Shown here piece by piece: positions 44,689 to 57,619 of a stretch of 64,000 nucleotides of DNA (its first letter is position 1; every line of letters starts with the position of its first letter). This DNA comes from Anaeramoeba ignava (Eukaryota > Metamonada > Anaeramoebidae), in contig JAPDFW010000091.1 of the NCBI GenBank assembly GCA_028826165.1, forward strand, positions 62,001-126,000, in the 5' to 3' direction. A program made the translations under genes and the position numbers. Below the pieces are notes generated by a model that had not been told where the DNA came from, ran no database searches, and saw nothing but the letters and a program-made list of their open reading frames with translations.

Positions 44689-47600
44689 ATGAACTTTTTT
44701 TACTTATTAATCATTTTCAGTTTTATTTTTCCTTTCATTTCTGCAATGATTGAAGATTATTCTTTTAAATCTGATGGAGACGTAATTCAATTTGATATGT
44801 TTGGATTTAAAAAAGAAGGAACAATAGAAATGAAAATCTCAATCGATGTACCATTTACCATTTCAAAATTAATTTTATTATTAAAAATAATTCATTCCAA
44901 AAAGAAAAATTCATTTACAAATTAAAATCAAAATTAAAAATTAAAATTAAAATTAAAATTAAAATTAAAATTAAAATTAAAATTAAAATTAAAATTAAAA
45001 TTAAAATTAAAATTAAAATTAAAATTAAAATTAAAATTAAAATTAAAATTAAAATTAAAATTAAAATTAAAATTAAAATTAAAATTAAAATTAAAATTAA
45101 AATTAAAATTAAAATTAAAATTTAAAATCAAAAATTAAAATTAAAATTATAATTAAAATTTAAAATTAAAATTAAAATTAAAATTAAAATCAAAAATTAA
45201 AATTATAATTAAAATTAAAATTAAAATTAAAATTATAATTATAATTAAAATTATAATTAAAATTAAAATTATAATTAAAATTATAATTAAAATTAAAATT
45301 AAAAATTAAAATTAAAATTAAAATTCATTTATAAAATTAAAATTGAAATTAAAATCAAAATTAAAATTAAAATTAAATTAAAATTAAAATTAAAATTATA
45401 ATTAAAATTATAATTCAAATTAAAATTAAATTTTAAATCAAAAATTAAAATTATAATTATTATTATTAAAATCAAAATTAAAATTAAAATTAAAATTAAA
45501 ATTAAAATTAAAAATTAAAATTAAAATTAAAAATTCAAATTAAAATTATAATTATTATTATTAAAATTAAAATTAAAATCAAAATTAAAATTTAAATTAA
45601 AATTAAAATTAAAATTAAAATTAAAATTAAAATTAAAATTAAAATCAAAATTAAAATTAAAATTAAAATTAAAATTAAAATTAAAATTAAAATTAAAATT
45701 AAAATTAAAATTATAATTAAAATTAATATTAAAATTATAATTCAAATTAAAATTAAAATTCAAATTATAATTCAAATTAAAATTAAAATTAAAATTAAAA
45801 TTATAATTAAAATTATAATTCAAATTAAAATCAAAATTAAAATTAAAATTAAAATTAAAATTATAATTAAAATTTAAATTTAAAAACATTTTTCTATTTA
45901 TTTTATATAGCCATATATTAGTGACGTTTATTATGTTGTTTGTTCATATGATCAACTTGGTTCTGTATGTTTTACTAATTCCAAAAAATTTCACAAATAA
46001 TTTTTATTTATTCATTTAAAAAAATTTTATTTTAAACAGAGGAGAATTAATGCTGATAAGTTCTGTAATGGATTAAATGACGGTACACTTGGTTGCTTAA
46101 TTCAAGAACCGATAAATTGGTCTTATTCAGGAAATTATACTATTCCAAAAGAAGATTTTTACTTTTTTTTTGTGACAAGTTGTTATTCAAATTCTGAAAT
46201 TAATTACAAAGTAAATTAAAATTAAAATCAAAATCAAAATTAAAATTAAAATTAAAATTAAAATTAAAATTAAAATTAAAATTAAAATTAAAATTAAAAT
46301 TAAAATTAAAATTAAAATTAAAATTAAAATTAAAATTAAAATTAAAATTAAAATTAAAATTAAAATTAAAATTAAAATTAAAATTAAAATTAAAATTAAA
46401 ATTAAAATTAAAATTAAAATTTAAAATTAAAATTAAAATTAAAATTAAAATTAAAATTAAAATTAAAATTAAAATTAAAATTAAAACAAAGTTTGATTAT
46501 ACTTTGATGAATCCTGGTGGTGAATATTTAGGATTAGGTTATATTCCACTTCCAAATATGTACATTTCTTTCACAGTTATTCTATTTGTCTTATTTTTTG
46601 TTTGGTTAATAAATTGGATTACACATCGATCTCAAAAAATTAAGCTTCATAAATTTCTAACAATTACATTTATTGTGATAGTTGTTTATATGGCTTCCAT
46701 GGCAGGATATTGGAAATATCAATCTAAAAAAGGTAAAATTAAAATTAAAATTAAAATTAAAATTAAAATTAAAATTAAAATAAAAATTAAAATTAAAATT
46801 AAAATTAAAATTAAAATTAAAATTAATATCAAAAATTAAAATTAAAATTAAAATTAAAATATTTAAAAACAGGACTAAGACCTATTGGATTTATTGTTTA
46901 TATTGTAATTATCGATGTTTTATATCAATTCTTTTTCTTTGCATCGTTACTTTTAATTGCAAAAGGTTGGAGTATCTTAAACCAAAAACTTGAACCAAGA
47001 TCCAAAAGAGCTATTGTTGCTGTTTTAGTGTTTTTCATTCTTTTTGCTGAATTACTTGTTTTTACAAAGACACTTATATATTTCCTTTATTTCTTTGGTT
47101 GGTTAGTCACATATTTTATAATTCTTCGAATGGTCTTTAGTGCAACAGAACAAAACAAACTTACACTTAAATCTCATCTTATTATGATTAGAAATGCTAA
47201 TATTGATCCTGTTACAACACCAATTTTCCAAAAATATAAACTTTTTAAGCATTTTAAACGAGTTTTCCTTTCCTTTGTTATTCTTCAAATTATTGTACTT
47301 ATATTTATATTTATATTTATATTTATATTTATATTTATATTTTTATATTTATATTTATATTTATATTTATTTTAAATATTTATATTTATATTTATATTTT
47401 AAATATTTATATTTATATTTATATTTTTATTTATATTTATATTTATATTTTAAATATTTATATTTATATTTATATTTTAAATATTTATATTTATATTTAT
47501 ATTTTAAATATTTATATTTATATTTTATATATTTTTAAATATTTATATTTATATTTATATTTTAAATATTTTATATTTAAGTTCATATTTTAAATATTTA

Positions 47601-48854
47601 TATTTATATTTATATTTTTAAATATTTTATATTTAACAAATTATATTTATATATTTATATTTAATTTTATATTTTATATTTAATTATTTAATTTGAAAAT
47701 ATTTATTTTATTTATTCATTTTTAAAATTCAAATAATGCATATTTTTATTATAATTATATCCTTTTAAAATATTTATATTTTATATTTATATTTATATTT
47801 ATATTCAATTTATATTTATTTATATTTATATTTATATTTATTTATTTTTATTTTTTATATTTTATATTTTTATATATTTATATCAAAATGATTTATATTT
47901 AGTATTTATATTTTGTTTATATTTTATAAAATATTTATATTTATATGTTATTTTATTTTTCATTTTATATTTATATTTATATTTTAAATTAATTTAATGT
48001 TTGGAAAATTTTAATTTTTTTTTTTTATATTTTATTTATTTAGGAAATTAATTTATATTTTATATTTTATATTTTATTTTATTTGAAATTTTTGGATTTT
48101 ATAATTATTATAGAATTTATATTTTATATTTTTATATTTATATTTATATTTATATTTATATTTATATTTATATTCATATTTATATTTATATTTATATTTA
48201 TATTTATATTTATATTTATATTTATATTTATATTTATATTTATATTTATATTTATATTTATATTTATATTTAATTTTATTAGTGTTATGTTATTTCCTTT
48301 TTATTCCTTTATTTCTATCCTTGGATTACAATGCTTTTATTCGTAATTGTTGATTGTATTATGATGATTGGAGTTGGTTGGACTTTCCGATTAAGAAGTT
48401 TCCATCCACTTTTTGAAGAACCACCAGCAATGAATCAACAAGTTGCTGCACCACCTTTAACAAATTCTGTATTAATTATTAATTTAAATTTTAAATTTGA
48501 ATTATTTAATTTGAAAAAATATTTTTATTTATTTACATTTTTAAAAGCAAATAATGCAAGAAGAATTAACTGGTCAACAATTAACTCCTTGGCAAAATGG
48601 AATGGCTTTGGTTCGTTAATCACTTATTATTTTAAATTCAAATCCTAAATTTATTTTAATTTATTAATTCAAATTTATTTATTTATTTTTATTTTTTTAT
48701 TTTTTAGCCAAGAAATACTTATAATCAAAATCAAAATCAAAATGATTATGAACTTAGTCCTGTTGTTGTTGTTCAAAATCCTTCAGAAAATAATCAAAGT
48801 AAAGATGTTGGTCTTGCTTTTCAAATGCCTCCACCAAAAGATAATCAAAATTAA
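44689..48854 (+). CDS. GOST-type seven-transmembrane protein (GPR107/GPR180/TMEM145-like)
   Basis: Eight exons (44689-44847, 45911-45964, 46040-46210, 46492-46732, 46873-47294, 48283-48468, 48548-48610, 48708-48854) keep phase and total 1443 bases, 480 residues. A signal peptide (FFYLLIIFSFIFPFISA) starts at the ATG at 44689. A ~150-residue luminal domain follows (VYYVVCSYDQLGS, EDFYFFFVTSCYSN), then seven hydrophobic segments from about residue 180 to 420, with LLLIAKGWSIL typical of the GPR180/TMEM145 branch, and a cytosolic Gln/Asn tail. GOST proteins act in Golgi/endosome trafficking or signalling. Exon 1's donor (GATGTACC) is the least certain junction. Introns 1, 3, 4 and 5 are filled with simple repeat. 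Confidence 0.82.
44935..45885. repeat. Intron-filling ATTAAA hexamer repeat
   Basis: Very pure AAAATT tract at 44940-45120, then interrupted by AATTATAATT and AAATCAAAA variants to about 45885. Lies in intron 1 of the GOST gene. The minus-strand Asn-Phe strings are repeat translation. Confidence 0.95.
46213..46490. repeat. Intron-filling ATTAAA repeat (GOST intron 3)
   Basis: Almost uninterrupted AAAATT hexamers between the exon ending at 46210 and the one starting at 46492. A shorter similar tract fills intron 4 (46735-46860). Confidence 0.95.
47300..48280. repeat. Intron-filling TATATT repeat (GOST intron 5)
   Basis: TATATT hexamers, pure at 47299-47338 and 48130-48268, with TTTTAAATATT spacers in between. 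Occupies the intron that separates transmembrane segments. Confidence 0.93.
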
Positions 48855-49063
48855 TTTGAATGTTTGGAAAATTTTTTGAATTTTTTTTGAATTTTTGAAT
48901 TATTTTTTTTTTTAAGGAAAATTAATTTGAGGAAATTTTGAAAGAATTTAAGAATTGAAATTTTTTTTTTTTGGAATCTTTTTAATGAATAAACGGAAAA
49001 GAATTTTTAATTTTAATTTTTCAATTTTAATTTTAAATTTTCATTTTTCATTTTTCATTTAAA
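48855..49063 (+). promoter_or_regulatory. Spacer and presumed SDF2-like gene promoter
   Basis: A/T runs, then TTTTCATTTTTCATTTTTCA at about 49040-49059 directly before AAAATG at 49061. Same TCATTTTT pattern as other starts. Confidence 0.45.
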
Positions 49064-49675
49064 ATGACTAAAAAAATAATTAGAATAATAAACATAATAA
49101 TTATCATAACATTAGTTGCAAGTGAAGAAACAAAAGAAGAAAAAGTAGCAATAACATGTGGGTCAATAATCAAGCTCTCTAATGAAAAAACAGGGCATCG
49201 ACTTCACAGCCACAGTGTAACCTATGGAACAGGGAGTCGACAGCAGTCAGTAACAGGATTTCCAGAAGGAAATGATGTGAACTCATTTTGGATAGTCCGG
49301 GGAGCAACAGGAACAGAATGCAAACAAGGAGAAGCAATTAACGATGGAGACATAATAACGTTAGAACATTTAGTCACTCGAAAAAGACTTCATTCGCATC
49401 CGCATAAATCTCCATTGTCAAATCAACAGGAAGTTAGTGCTTATGATGGTAAAGACGTTAGAGATAATTGGATCGTTATTACTCAAGGTCAATGGATTAG
49501 AGATAATGTCGTTGTTCTTAAACATCTTGATTCAAACCAATTTCTTCATAATCATCTTAAGGAATATGGTCGTCCTATCCCTCATCAAACTGAAATCTCT
49601 TGTGTTTCTTCTTCAAAGGGAAAAGAGGTCAAATGGAGAGTTGTTGAAGGCATCTTTTTCCCCCAAATTCATTAG
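49064..49675 (+). CDS. SDF2-like MIR-domain secretory/ER protein
   Basis: A single-exon gene of 203 residues, the size of SDF2/SDF2L1 (about 211-221). A hydrophobic N-terminus (IIRIINIIIIITLVAS) is a signal peptide. Three MIR units follow: IIKLSNEKTGHRLHSHSVTY, ITLEHLVTRKRLHSHPHKSP and VVLKHLDSNQFLHNHLKEYG, with the family's LHSH and WxV/IV features (FWIVRGA, NWIVITQ, KWRVVEG). SDF2 proteins act in the ER, typically with an ERdj3/BiP chaperone complex or in O-mannosylated protein quality control. No obvious KDEL-type retention signal ends the protein (it ends FFPQIH), so ER retention would depend on a partner. Codon use is richer in G+C than in its neighbours at 49150-49430. Confidence 0.93.
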   Translation: MTKKIIRIINIIIIITLVASEETKEEKVAITCGSIIKLSNEKTGHRLHSHSVTYGTGSRQQSVTGFPEGNDVNSFWIVRGATGTECKQGEAINDGDIITLEHLVTRKRLHSHPHKSPLSNQQEVSAYDGKDVRDNWIVITQGQWIRDNVVVLKHLDSNQFLHNHLKEYGRPIPHQTEISCVSSSKGKEVKWRVVEGIFFPQIH

Positions 49676-49744
49676 TTTTTTCTTTTGAAAAAGAATTTAA
49701 ATCATTTTTTTAAAAAAAGAATTTAAAATAATACATTAAATAAA

Positions 49745-50430
49745 ATGGAATGAATTTATATCAATTTTATATCAATTTTAAATCAATTTTATATCAATTT
49801 TAAATTAATTTTAAATGAATTTTATATTAATTTTAAATCAATTTTATATCAATTTTAAATCAATTTTAAATCAATTTTATATCAATTTTATATCAATTTT
49901 ATATTAATTTTATATCAATTTTATATTAATTTTATATCTATTTTAAATCAATTTTAAATCAATTTTATATCGATTTTAAATCAATTTTAAATTAATTTTA
50001 TATCAATTTTAAATCAATTTTATATCAATTTTAAATCAATTTTTTTAAATTAATTTTAAATTAATTTTATATCAATTTTATATCAATTTTAAATCAATTT
50101 TAAATCAATTTTATATCGATTTTAAATCAATTTTATATCAATTTTAAATCAATTTTATATTAATTTTATATTAATTTTATATCAATTTTAAATCAATTTT
50201 AAATCAATTTTAAATCAATTTTATATCAATTTTATATTAATTTTAAATCAATTTTATATCAATTTTATATCAATTTTATATTAATTTTATATTAATTTTA
50301 AATCAATTTTATATCAATTTTATATCAATTTTATATCAATTTTAAATTAATTTTATATCAATTTTAAATCAATTTTATATTAATTTTATATCAATTTTAA
50401 ATCAATTTTATATCAATTTTATATCAATTT
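49745..50430. repeat. Intergenic repeat, unit 11-12 bases (AATTTTATATC / AATTTTAAATC)
   Basis: Strings of ATCAATTTTAA and ATCAATTTTAT between two plus-strand genes. The same unit family forms the 2.5-kb array at 57.6-60.1 kb, on the other side of the next gene. Confidence 0.95.
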
Positions 50431-50665
50431 TTTAATTTAGGTTGTTTGTTAAAAAACAGTTTCTAAAATTCAAAAAAAACATTCCTTGTGTGATTTTGAT
50501 TTTAATTTTAATTTTTTAAAAAGAAGAAAAAAAAAGGAGAAATTCTTCTTTTTTTTTTACACATCATCAAAAAAAAAAAGGAAAAAAAGGAAAATTAAAA
50601 ATTCATTTTCTTTCTTTTTTTCTTTTTTTAAACAAGTTTTTAATTACTTTTGTTTTAAAAAACAA

Positions 50666-53600
50666 ATGACAAATTGTTGTCCGAATTCAAAGAAAAGAAT
50701 TTCAAAATTGATTGGTAATTCAACTGTTCTTGATTTTGTTGGAGATGATGTAGTTTGGCGTGTTATTACAGTTTTTTTTCTTTCTACTTTTTTTATTTTT
50801 ACTTTTGGAGTTGGAATTAGATATTTATTTGAAGGAACAAAAATAAATGAGGATCAAATTGGAATCAAGTAAATAATCACTTTTTCCAATTTAAACAATT
50901 CAATCAATTTAAACAATTCAATCAATTTAAACAATTCAATCAATTTAAATTAAATTTTCATTTTTTTAAATTCATTTAATTAATTAATTGAAAAAATAAA
51001 AAAATAGTTTGGATTTCTTTAAATTTCCAAATCAAACTCAACTTTATTATGGAGAATCTTTTACTGCTGAAGTAAATTTGAATTTTATTATTGAATTTTT
51101 TAAAATTGTTTTGAAATAACTTATTCTTCTTTCATTCTTTTTTTTAATTAATAAAAAATTTAGTTAAGAGTTTCAAGAAAATTTAAATCCAAGGCAATCA
51201 AAAATTGTCAAGTAACTGTAAGTGCTTCTTCTTTAGATTCAATTCAAAATCAAGATCAAAATCAAGATTTAAGTTTAATTCAAATGAGAGATAATTTAAT
51301 AAATCAAATCCAAATGGCTGGAGATTTAACTCAATTTTCTGATGAAAATGGATTTGTGAAATTTTCAAATCTTTCAATATTTACAGGTTCAAGTCAAACA
51401 ATCAATTTAACATTTTTTGCTCAATGTGGATCTCATAGTGATTGGAAAGGATTAGGTCCATGTAATTAAAATATTCATTTTTTTATTTAATTTTTCAAAT
51501 TAATTTTTCTTTCTTCTTTCTTTCTTTTTGAATTAATTTAGCTTCTAATTTTTCATTTCAACCAAATAATCAATCTGATCAAATTTCATTTCCACTTTAT
51601 TTAAAATCAAAAAGTAATTTTTTCTTTTATTTATTTTTATCAACAACAAAACAATTTAATATTTTTTTTGGATTATTCCACTTTTTATTTGATTTTTTTG
51701 AATTAGTTCATTCTTTTTATCTTTTAAATTACTTTTCCATTAATGAAACAATTAATTATGAAGAAGAAATTGATTTTCAATTTTATGTTTCCATTAATCC
51801 TAATGTACCTGAATATTTAAAAAATCTTTCAATTTCTTTAGTTCCAGAAAATTCATCTTGGAATTATCCTGAATATGAATCTTATTGTAAAATTTCATTT
51901 CCTTATTTTCTTTTCCAAAAAAAAATGAAAAGAAAGAATTTTATTTAATTTTTAATTTTAATTTTAATTTTTTAGTGGATTATGATGTTATTTCTCAATA
52001 TCAAGATGAAAATGAAATTTATCATTTAAAATTAATATTTTTTGGATCAACTTCAACAAAAATGAATATTACTTTTTTTTGTGAAGGATTTCAGATTTCA
52101 GGATTGGTATATAACAATAACGAGTATCTAATTACATCTTATCCACTTAATTTTAATTCAAAAGGTTTTAATTTATTTTAAAACAAAATCAAATCAATTT
52201 TCTTATTAAAATAACAAAATAACAAAATAACAAATAGTTTCAAAAATTGAAATTCAAGAAAACAGATCATTAAGTGTAAAAGAAGGAGAAATATTTGCAA
52301 AACCTTGGATAATTTCTGTTAAAGATAATAATAGTAATCCTATTGGAAACAAAACAGTTTTTGCAAAAATTTCAAAACAATGCAATAATTCAATTTCAGA
52401 AAATCAATCACCTATTGATTATTCCAAAGTTCTTTTAAATTCTATTGTTAAAACAAATGGAAATGGAATGTAAGTTTATTTAGATTTTGATTTTAATTTT
52501 GATTTTAATTTTAATTTTAATTTTAATTTTAATTTTAATTTTAATTTTAATTCTAATTTTAATTTTAATTTTAATTTTAATTATTAGAGCAAATTTCTCA
52601 AATTTAAAATTTTCTGTTTCAGGATTTACAAATCAATATTGTTCATTTCAAATTAAATTCATTTCAGATGGAATTTTTAATGAAACAGAAAATATTCAAG
52701 TTAATTCATCAGTAAGTCAAATTATTTGGATTGAACATATGAATCATGTTTACACCGGAACTACTCTGCTTAATCTTTTGATCATTGGATTTGTTGGATC
52801 AGATGAATGGCCAGTTATCAAAGTTCAAGATGAAAAAGGAAAAGGAATTCCAAATAAACTTGTTACTTTTACTTGTTCCAATTTTTCAGCTAGACCTTAT
52901 CAATTTGTTACCGATCAAAATGGATTTGCTTCTTTATATATGAATATTCCATGGAGTGCTCCAAAGAAAATTCAACTCAACAATATTTTGTTACTGTTGA
53001 TGATTTTCAATCAGAATCTCAAGAAACCAATATAACATCCATTTTACGTTCAGATTATCCAACAAGAATTGTCATCTCAAATTGGAATGAATCTGTTAAA
53101 CTCAGGAGAATTATTGAATTTAAACATTTCTATATTAAATTATTTTGGAGAAGTGATGGAAAATGGTTCTTGGTCTGGTGATTTTTTCCTTATTGTTGCT
53201 TATGTTGATTCAGGAAATTTACCAATGGCATTTGCAACATTACCTGAATTTGGTTATTGGAATATCACAAATGGAGCAGGAATAATTTCAACTAGAATTT
53301 ATGGAATTTCAATGCAAACTCAATTTTGTTTAGTTGCCATTCAAAAAAATCCCCAATTTTTGAGGGAGCCCGATCAAGATTATTGGGATTCACAAGGATG
53401 TTTTAACTTGAGTATTGTGAATCAAATTGAAAAAGTAGAAATTTCTCATTCTCCAAATTTGAATAATTATTTTACTCCTGGTCAACCTTTTGGAAATGAT
53501 TCAATTAAACTTAAAATATTTCCAAATAATATTTCAGAAAATAATTTCACTATTCAGGTTCTTGCTTTGAATGCTGATGATCCTTATGGAGTTCTTCTTG

Positions 53601-55818
53601 GAAGAAATTCAAATGAAAGAACAAGAAATGTCACAACAATTTTATATCAAACAACTAAAAATTTAACAGAAGAAGGTTTTTATTATTCTTTTCTTTTCTT
53701 TTTTTCATTTTCAATTAAATTAAATTAAATTTATTTAGGAGAATTGATTTTGGATGATTTTGTTATTAATGATCAAACAACTTATATTAATTTTCAGGAT
53801 ACTTTTCTTCAAAATGAACCATTTCAATTACAAATTTTTGTAAATGGAGTTCCTGCAAATTCAATAGTTTCTGTTAATCTTGCTTTTCCATCTCAAGATT
53901 TGAATTTGACTATTGATTGGGATACTTCACTTCCATTTGTTTCAGGATATCAACAATTTTACTCTCAACCCGTTTTACAAATCACAAATAATGAAACAGG
54001 AGAACCAATTCAAGGATATTATGTTTATTTCAATATTCCATATGATTCCATAGATGGAATTTATCCTGCTTATGCAATAGATTATGATGCTGGAGATTAT
54101 TCAAATTTTGTTAGAAGTTTAGCTCCTTCAGATGAAAATGGATTGGTGACTTGGGATTTATCTTTTGAGTATGTATTGGGAATTGGAGAGATTTATGCGG
54201 ATTTTTATGCTTTCACTGGTGGAGAATGGCAATATGTTCCAATTAAAATTACTATTTCTGCAGATTATTTACTCTTGCAAAATTTATGTTGAAAAAGAAG
54301 ACATAAAGATGGATGTTTTCAATGATCAAAATTTAGGTTCCACATACGATACCCCGTTTGAAGTTCCTTCAACAGTAATGATTACTGATCAATTTGGAAA
54401 CCCTTTTCCAAATAAATTTGTTTCTATTTATACTCGATTCATTTCTGCAACAGGATACATTGAGAATATTTTTCAACAAATTCAATCTACAGACTCGAGT
54501 GGATTAGCATATCCCTATTGATATTCATGAAAAAGATTATAATAATATTTTTTTGAAATTTCAATGTGATGCCTTTAAATCTGGTCCATATAGTACTGCA
54601 ATTCTTAAATCACCAGGAGAATTTTATATGGAAAATGCTCCTTCTAATCACTCAAAAATTGGATATCCATTTCTTTTTAATAACCTCAGTTCTCTCACAG
54701 ATTTTCAGATTTTCTTAGTCAAGTCATATACATCATTGGCTCAGTTATTGTCACTTTGCTCTCTTCTGAAGTTCCAATTTCTGGAAAAATGATTTCTGCA
54801 GAAATTGAACAAAATGCAGGAAATGGGAAATTAGATCCAATAACAACATTAGCAGTAACCGATGAAAGTGGAAATGCTGTTTTCAATTTGAGAATGGAAT
54901 CAGGAAATACTGGATATTATACAATCAAATTTTCTTATAATAATGATATTCATATTTCAACATATCCTTTTATCTTATAAATCCTGTTGTTAATATAACA
55001 GTAAATCATCCAAATCTTCCAAATGAATTGAAAATTGGAGAAAATTTTTCAGCAAATATTTCAATTAAATTTCCTTTCAGAAATGAATCAAAACATTTCT
55101 TTTCCAATCAAAATTCTAACAAAATGTTCAAATGCTTCTGCTCCTGATGATATTTTATACACAAATTCAAGTGGAATTCAAATTTTACAAAATATAACAT
55201 TTGATTCAATTTCTGGAGAATCTGGATGTATAGTAAAAGGAGAAAAAGAAGCAAAAGTGAAAGCAGAAATTGCATTTTCAGTTTTAGGAATTGAATCTGA
55301 ATACAAAACAATTATGGTTTCTTCACCTAATGAAGTTATTTTCACAAAAGCAATTGATTCATTTAAACAATCACTTTTAACAATTCTAATAAGTTTATCT
55401 CTTGCTTTTCCTTTATTACTTAATTCATCAAAAAATCATAATATTCTCACATTTTTAATTTCATTTGGATTAATGTGTGTTTTGATTATTTTTCTTCCTA
55501 AATTAATTTTAACATCAGAAAAAGTTGAAACAAGACAATTTGTTGCTTTATCTTATTTTCAAGGAATTTTAGTTTCTTTTTCTCTTTTACTTTTATTGAT
55601 TATTCTTTTATCATCAATAATTCCAAAATTTAGAAAATGGATTGAAAAAAATGTTTTTATTCATCAAAGAATGTCAAGTTATTTTCTTCTTCTCAAAAAA
55701 TTACTTCCAATAGGTGCAAAAAAATCATTAAAATGGAGAGAAATTGAAAAAACAATTATTCAAAAAATTTCAGATTCAGAAACAAGTAAAAGTGAAAATG
55801 AAAGTAAAAGTGAAAATG

Positions 55819-55879
<61 letters not shown>

Positions 55880-57593
55880 TGGAATTGAATTAGAAATTGA
55901 TTCAGAAAATAAAAAGAAGAATAATTCAAAAAGAAATATCAAGAATAAAAAGATTTTAAAAGAAAAAGAAAAAGAAAAAGAAATTCAATTTAGTTTCAAA
56001 AAATCAACAAAAATTTCAAAGAAAAAGAAAATTATGAATTCAATTTTAATACAAAAAAAATTAGAAGAAGAAGAAAAAGAAGAAAAACAAAAAGAAAAGA
56101 GAAAGAGAAAGAAAAAGAAATCTTCAAATAAATGTTCACTTTTTATGAGTTGGATTGGTGAATTATTCAAGAAATTATTCAGAAAAATCAAATCAAAATT
56201 TCAAGATGAAGCAAATACACATAAAAAATATGAAAGTTATCATTATTTTTATTATCCACAAAGATTGATTGTTGCATTTTGGCTTTGGATTGTTTTAGTT
56301 GCTTTATTAGTTTTACTTTTAACAAAATTAATAAGAACTCTTTCTATTACTATTGAATTATCTCAACAACAAATATTTGGAGATACTCAAAAAAGTCAAT
56401 GTTTCAATGAAAAACCAAGTGTAAATGATTATCCAAATTCTATTTCAATTTATGGAGTTCAATTAATTCAAGAAATTGATGAAAAATATTCAGATAATCC
56501 AAATCCATTACCAAATTCATTTTCAAGATTTATTAATCAATTTTCTATAGAAAAAACAAATCAAATTCTGAATTCATTTTCAATTATTGCAGGAATTTCA
56601 GCATTTGTTTCATTTATTATTCTTCTTTTACTTTGGAGATCAATTTTCAAATTGTATCGAAAAAGAATAATGCTTTTAAGACAAGGAAAAAAACCGTTTG
56701 CAGAATTTAAATCAGCAGATCCAGTTAAAGTTACTTCTTATACAAATTTCCAAGTTTGGTTAGGATTAATCACATTTTTATTAACTTGGATTGTTGTTTT
56801 CATAATTTTATTTTTTATTCCAGCAGCTTATTGGTTAATTTCAAAAGAATTTCTTGATAGATTATTGAAATATCTTGGATGGGTTATTTTTTCGATTGTT
56901 GTTTATCAAATTGTTTTTGGAATTATTCTTCAAACTCTTATGAGAAAATTTTTTACTTCTCAAAAGAGAATAATCAACAGAACAATTTTTTCAATTTATG
57001 ATTTTATCAAATTTTTCCTAACAATATTTTCATCAGCAACTTCAGCAATTAAGAAATTTTTTGGAATAAATAATGCTTCAATTTTTTCACTTATAAGACT
57101 TGATGATAAAAGATCATTTGATGAATCTTATGCAGCAATGATGTTAATTGATCATCAAACAAACAATCCTGTTGTTAGAATTTTTACAAATTATTTGATT
57201 AATTTTGTTACTGAAAAAAAGAAATTGTTTCAACAAATATTTCCAAAAGGAATTAATAAAGATCTTTTCAATAAAGAAAAAAGAACACAACTTTCTTTTA
57301 TTGAATATCATCCAATTACTCATCAACCAATTCAAAAAGAAAAGATTAGAGAAAAATTTTTTTTACTTCTTACACTTTCAGCAAATAATGATTTAAACAA
57401 ATATCGAAAAAAAGAAATGAAGATAAAAAGAGAAAACGAGAAAAAATCAAAAAAAAAAGAAAAAAAAATTTGGGAAATGATTGAAAATTTAGATAAAACA
57501 AATGAAAGATATCAAGAAGAAAAAGAAAAAGATCATATTTTTGATAATCAAATTGAAGTTCCATTAATTTCACAAGATGATCACATTAATTGA
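50666..57593 (+). CDS. Large membrane protein with Ig-like ectodomain repeats and multi-pass C-terminus; seven frameshifts
   Basis: Nine exons: 50666-50868, 51008-51071, 51164-51461, 51542-51613, 51707-51886, 51976-52164, 52238-52469, 52588-53675, 53739-57593. Seven single-base shifts (near 52970, 53088, 54270, 54505, 54725, 54973 and 55085) must be bridged; the model then closes at 1970 residues. A short Cys-containing cytosolic start leads to a TM segment (ITVFFLSTFFIFTFGVGI). A ~1450-residue ectodomain follows with repeated Big_1/Ig-like signatures such as VKVQDEKGKGIPNKLVTFTC with FVTDQNGFASL, and MITDQFGNPFPNKFVSIYT. The intact C-terminus has about eight hydrophobic segments, a Ser-Glu repeat and Lys-rich loops. 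I recognise no named family. Adhesion or sensing is a guess from layout. Confidence 0.7.
52475..52580. repeat. Intron-filling TTTTAA hexamer repeat
   Basis: Short AATTTT array occupying the 118-base intron 52470-52587 of the large membrane-protein gene. Confidence 0.9.
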
Positions 57594-57619
57594 TTTCTCA
57601 TTCTCTTTTTGATTTTTAA

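Noticed and set aside
52950-55100. Programmed ribosomal frameshifting across the large gene
   Set aside because: Seven sites of both signs with no common slippery heptamer or visible downstream structure; error, haplotype mixing or decay is simpler.
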